Program-made: the position numbers and the translations under genes
The notes under the pieces: model-generated
Seen by the model: the letters and a program-made list of their open reading frames with translations, nothing else
Databases searched by the model: none
What the model was told of the DNA's origin: nothing
Assembly (NCBI RefSeq): GCF_011745145.1
Contig: NZ_CP050191.1
Location: forward strand, 186,001 to 250,000
DNA length: 64,000 nt
Source: Mycobacterium sp. DL440
GTDB taxonomy: Bacteria > Actinomycetota > Actinomycetes > Mycobacteriales > Mycobacteriaceae
Direction of reading: 5' to 3'
Part shown: piece by piece, positions 61,252-64,000 of the stretch
Layout: each line of letters opens with the position of its first letter
How positions within the stretch are numbered: position 1 is the stretch's first letter

Positions 61252-62880
61252 ATGGCTGATACGCATGTCGTCACCAATCAGGTCCCCGTGCTGGAGGGTT
61301 ACAACCCCGCCACCTCGCCGGTGCTCGCCGAGGCGCTCATCCGCGAAGGTGGGGAGTGGGGTATCGACGAGGTCCACGAACTCGGCGCGATCAACGGCAG
61401 CGCCCAGGCTCAGCGCTGGGGCGAGCTGGCGGACCGCAACCAGCCGGTGCTGCACACCCACGATCGCTACGGTCACCGGATCGACGAGGTCGAATACGAC
61501 CCGGCCTATCACGAGCTGATGAATGTGGCCGTCGCCCACGGCCTGCACGGTGCCCCGTGGGCTGACGACCGTGCGGGCTCGCATGTGGTGCGTGCCGCCA
61601 AGACCTCGGTGTGGACCGTCGAACCCGGGCATGTCTGCCCGATTTCGATGACCTACGCCGTGGTGCCTGCGCTCCGATTCAACCCGGAGCTGTCCGCGAT
61701 CTACGAGCCGCTGCTGACCAGCCGGGTGTATGACCCGGAACTCAAGGTCGCGACGACGAAAGCCGGTATCACGGCGGGCATGTCGATGACCGAGAAGCAG
61801 GGTGGTTCCGACGTTCGCGCCGGCACCACCGAGGCCACCCCCAACGGTGACGGCACCTACTCGCTGCGTGGCCACAAGTGGTTCACCTCGGCCCCGATGG
61901 GTGACATCTTCCTGGTACTCGCCCAGGCTCCTGGCGGCCTGAGCTGTTTCTTCCTGCCGCGCATCCTGCCCGACGGCAGCCGTAACCGGATGTTCCTGCA
62001 GCGGCTCAAGGACAAGCTCGGCAATCATGCCAACGCCTCCAGTGAGGTCGAGTACGACGGCGCCACCGCCTGGCTGGTCGGCGAGGAGGGTCGCGGCGTG
62101 CCGACCATCATCGAGATGGTCAACCTCACCCGGCTGGACTGCACGCTGGGCAGCGCGACCAGCATGCGCAGCGGCCTGAGCCGCGCCGTGCACCACGCTC
62201 AGCACCGGAAGGCGTTCGGCGCCTATCTGATCGATCAGCCGCTGATGCGCAATGTGCTGGCTGACCTGGCCGTGGAGGCCGAGGCGGCGACCATGCTGGC
62301 GATGCGGATGGCCGGTGCCACCGACAAGGCCGTGCGCGGCGACGAGCGCGAGTCGCTGTTGCGCCGCATCGGCTTGGCCGCCGGGAAATACTGGGTGTGC
62401 AAGCGGGCCACCCCGCATGCCGCCGAGGCCATGGAATGCCTGGGCGGCAACGGTTACGTCGAGGAATCCGGCATGCCCCGGCTGTACCGCGAGGCCCCGC
62501 TGATGGGCATCTGGGAAGGCTCGGGCAATGTCAGCGCGCTGGATACCTTGCGCGCCATGGCAACCCGGCCCGAGAGCGTCGAGGTTCTCTTCGACGAACT
62601 GTCCAAGACGGCCGGGCAGGATCCCCGGCTGGACCGCCACGTCACCACCCTGCAGAACGATCTGCAGGACCTGGAGACCATCACCTACCGGGGCCGCAAG
62701 GTCGCCGAGGACATCTCGCTGGCCCTGCAGGGCGCGCTGCTGGTGCGTCATGGTCACCCGGCCGTGGCCGAGGCGTTCCTGGCCAGCCGGCTCGGCGGGC
62801 AGTGGGGCCAGGCTTTCGGCACGTTGCCGACCGGCTTGGACCTGGCACCGATCCTCGAGCGGGCACTGGTCAAAGGATGA
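61252..62880 (+). CDS. fadE8: Acyl-CoA dehydrogenase, AidB-like FadE8
   Basis: A 542-residue flavoprotein of the AidB branch of acyl-CoA dehydrogenases (E. coli AidB, about 541 residues). MSMTEKQGGSDVRAGTTEA and LRGHKWFTSAPMGD bind FAD, and ECLGGNGYVEESGMPRLYREA is the C-terminal signature. AidB is induced by alkylating agents and its role is unsettled; FadE8 may do beta-oxidation or DNA protection. The start is ATG 61252. A 60-base hairpin lies between its stop and echA4. Confidence 0.93.
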   Translation: MADTHVVTNQVPVLEGYNPATSPVLAEALIREGGEWGIDEVHELGAINGSAQAQRWGELADRNQPVLHTHDRYGHRIDEVEYDPAYHELMNVAVAHGLHGAPWADDRAGSHVVRAAKTSVWTVEPGHVCPISMTYAVVPALRFNPELSAIYEPLLTSRVYDPELKVATTKAGITAGMSMTEKQGGSDVRAGTTEATPNGDGTYSLRGHKWFTSAPMGDIFLVLAQAPGGLSCFFLPRILPDGSRNRMFLQRLKDKLGNHANASSEVEYDGATAWLVGEEGRGVPTIIEMVNLTRLDCTLGSATSMRSGLSRAVHHAQHRKAFGAYLIDQPLMRNVLADLAVEAEAATMLAMRMAGATDKAVRGDERESLLRRIGLAAGKYWVCKRATPHAAEAMECLGGNGYVEESGMPRLYREAPLMGIWEGSGNVSALDTLRAMATRPESVEVLFDELSKTAGQDPRLDRHVTTLQNDLQDLETITYRGRKVAEDISLALQGALLVRHGHPAVAEAFLASRLGGQWGQAFGTLPTGLDLAPILERALVKG

Positions 62881-62891
62881 CCTTTTCCATG

Positions 62892-62951
62892 GCGAGCAGA
62901 CACAAACCCGCACAATTTCAGGCAATTCAGTACGGGTTTGCGTCTGCTCGC
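62892..62951 (+). repeat. GAGCAGAC-family hairpin between fadE8 and echA4
   Basis: GCGAGCAGAC (62892-62901) and CAAACCCG (62903-62910) pair with CGGGTTTG and GTCTGCTCGC (62933-62940, 62942-62951), with one mismatch between the two blocks and a 22-base loop. Because both flanking genes read forward, it may reduce or process the fadE8-echA4 transcript. Confidence 0.7.
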
Positions 62952-62980
62952 GGGGGAATTCGCCGGGGAGGGGTGAGCGC

Positions 62981-63901
62981 ATGACCGTCGACTTCGACAA
63001 TCTCAAGACCATGACCTATGAGGTCACCGACCGGATAGCCCGAATCACGTTCAACCGTCCCGAAAAAGGCAACTCGATCGTCGCCGACACCCCGCTGGAA
63101 CTGCAGGCCCTGGTCGAGCGTGCGGACCTGGACCCGAATGTCCACGTGATCCTGGTATCCGGTCGCGGCGAGGGCTTCTGCGCCGGATTCGACCTGTCGG
63201 CCTACGCCGACGGAACCGGCGAGGCCGGGGGAGGCCGCTACGACGGCACCGTGCTGTCCGGGAAAACCCAGGCGATCAACCATCTTCCGGACCAACCGTG
63301 GGATCCGATGGTGGACTATCAGATGATGAGCCGGTTCGTTCGCGGCTTCTCCAGCCTGATGCATGCCGACAAGCCGACAGTGGTCAAGATCCATGGCTAC
63401 TGCGTGGCCGGTGGCACCGATATTGCGCTGCACGCCGATCAGGTGATCACTGCCGCCGACGCCAAGATCGGCTACCCGCCGATGCGGGTATGGGGTGTTC
63501 CGGCGGCTGGTCTGTGGGCGCACCGACTGGGGGATCAGCGCGCCAAACGCCTTCTGTTCACCGGGGACTGCATCACCGGCGCGCAGGCCGCCGAATGGGG
63601 TCTGGCCGTCGAGGCGCCTGAGCCTCAGGATTTGGACGATCGAGTCGAGCGTCTGCTTGCACGTATCGCGGCCATGCCGGTCAACCAGCTCATCATGGCC
63701 AAGCTGGCCTGCAATTCCGCGTTGCTGCAGCAGGGTGTGTCGACCAGCCGGATGGTCAGCACGGTGTTCGACGGCATCGCGCGGCACACCCCCGAGGGGC
63801 ACGCATTCGTCGCCGACGCGCAAGAGCACGGCTTCCGCGAAGCGGTGCGCCACCGTGACGAGCCGATGGGTGACTACGGGCGCAGGTCTTCCGGGGTCTG
63901 A
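62981..63901 (+). CDS. echA4: Crotonase-family protein EchA4
   Basis: A 306-residue enoyl-CoA hydratase/isomerase-family protein. GEGFCAGFDLSAYAD forms the first oxyanion loop, and KIHGYCVAGGTDIALHADQV the second. Residue roles beyond this are unclear, so the exact reaction is open. GGGGAGGGG stands before ATG 62981. It follows fadE8 on the same strand, as in M. tuberculosis, and is followed at once by a PaaX-like regulator. Confidence 0.93.
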   Translation: MTVDFDNLKTMTYEVTDRIARITFNRPEKGNSIVADTPLELQALVERADLDPNVHVILVSGRGEGFCAGFDLSAYADGTGEAGGGRYDGTVLSGKTQAINHLPDQPWDPMVDYQMMSRFVRGFSSLMHADKPTVVKIHGYCVAGGTDIALHADQVITAADAKIGYPPMRVWGVPAAGLWAHRLGDQRAKRLLFTGDCITGAQAAEWGLAVEAPEPQDLDDRVERLLARIAAMPVNQLIMAKLACNSALLQQGVSTSRMVSTVFDGIARHTPEGHAFVADAQEHGFREAVRHRDEPMGDYGRRSSGV

Positions 63902-63902
63902 G

Positions 63903-64000
63903 ATGGTCGTGCTCAAACGGATGGCGGCTCGCTCGGTGGTGTTGAGCGTGCTGCTCGGCGCGCATCCGGCGTGGGCGAGTGCGGCCGAGCTGATCAGGCT
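63903..64000 (+). CDS. PaaX-like regulator, N-terminal part
   Basis: The window ends inside this gene after about 32 residues: VVLKRMAARSVVLSVLLGAH and then ASAAELIRL. ARSVVLSLLLGAHP is the start of PaaX-type regulators, and Rv0674 at this position is, to my memory, a PaaX-family protein. ATG 63903 follows the echA4 stop by one base, so it is in the same operon and could regulate it. Confidence 0.65.
   Translation, partial: MVVLKRMAARSVVLSVLLGAHPAWASAAELIR

Overview
The window is high-GC chromosomal DNA from a mycobacterium, most likely a fast-growing species of the Mycolicibacterium type. The evidence is mycolic-acid genes (hadABC and two SAM-dependent mycolic acid methyltransferases), RpoB and RpoC of mycobacterial type, an Mkl ATPase of Mce lipid importers, and a gene order that follows the M. 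tuberculosis Rv0629c to Rv0674 region as I remember it (recD-recB-recC, echA3, glyoxalase II, tRNAs, rpmG, hadABC, secE-nusG-rplK-rplA, mmaA genes, lipG, ABC1 kinase, alpha-mannosidase, sugar kinase, rplJ-rplL, mkl, rpoB-rpoC, nfo, fadE8, echA4). The species call and all synteny statements are inference from memory; no search was run.

Region by region. 1-8.9 kb: an LpqN-type lipoprotein tail, prfC, a LOG-family protein, an L,D-transpeptidase, two TetR regulators with divergent partners (an NAD-dependent epimerase and an exported alpha/beta hydrolase), and small membrane proteins. 8.8-17 kb: a tightly overlapping recC-recB-recD operon on the minus strand. 17-25 kb: a mosaic of conserved genes (echA3, a membrane protein, glyoxalase II) and likely insertions: a MarR-MFS pair, a DUF559 nuclease-like gene bracketed by 46-bp direct repeats, a DUF2235 protein that has lost its catalytic residues, and an nsrR-hmp nitric-oxide detoxification operon. 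25.3-30.1 kb: tRNA-Thr, tRNA-Met, rpmG, hadABC, tRNA-Trp, secE, nusG, rplK and rplA, i.e. translation and transcription genes interleaved with the essential FAS-II dehydratase. 30.1-31.1 kb: a YCII protein and a decayed sigma-factor gene ending in an 8-bp minisatellite. 31.2-35.6 kb: mycolate methyltransferases, a lipase-like hydrolase and an ABC1 kinase.

35.6-40.9 kb looks like an accessory block: an MpaB-like oxygenase, TetR, two DinB/DUF664 proteins, a WYL regulator, a nucleotidyltransferase and an endo/exonuclease-phosphatase, with clear operator palindromes. 40.9-46.6 kb: a GH38 alpha-mannosidase, a SurA-N-like protein (the position of M. tuberculosis fabD2) and a ROK sugar kinase in one overlapping operon, which suggests mannose release and phosphorylation. 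47-51 kb: an HxlR/DUF1772 pair, the L10 leader with rplJ-rplL, mkl and an internally duplicated membrane protein. 51.2-59.2 kb: rpoB-rpoC with a strong terminator. 59.2-64 kb: nfo, an Aur1/PAP2-like membrane enzyme, fadE8 (AidB-like), echA4 and the start of a PaaX-like regulator.

The most unusual items are the repeat-bracketed DUF559 gene, the sigma-factor relic with its minisatellite, a dispersed GAGCAGAC hairpin family (three copies) and the catalytically dead DUF2235 protein.
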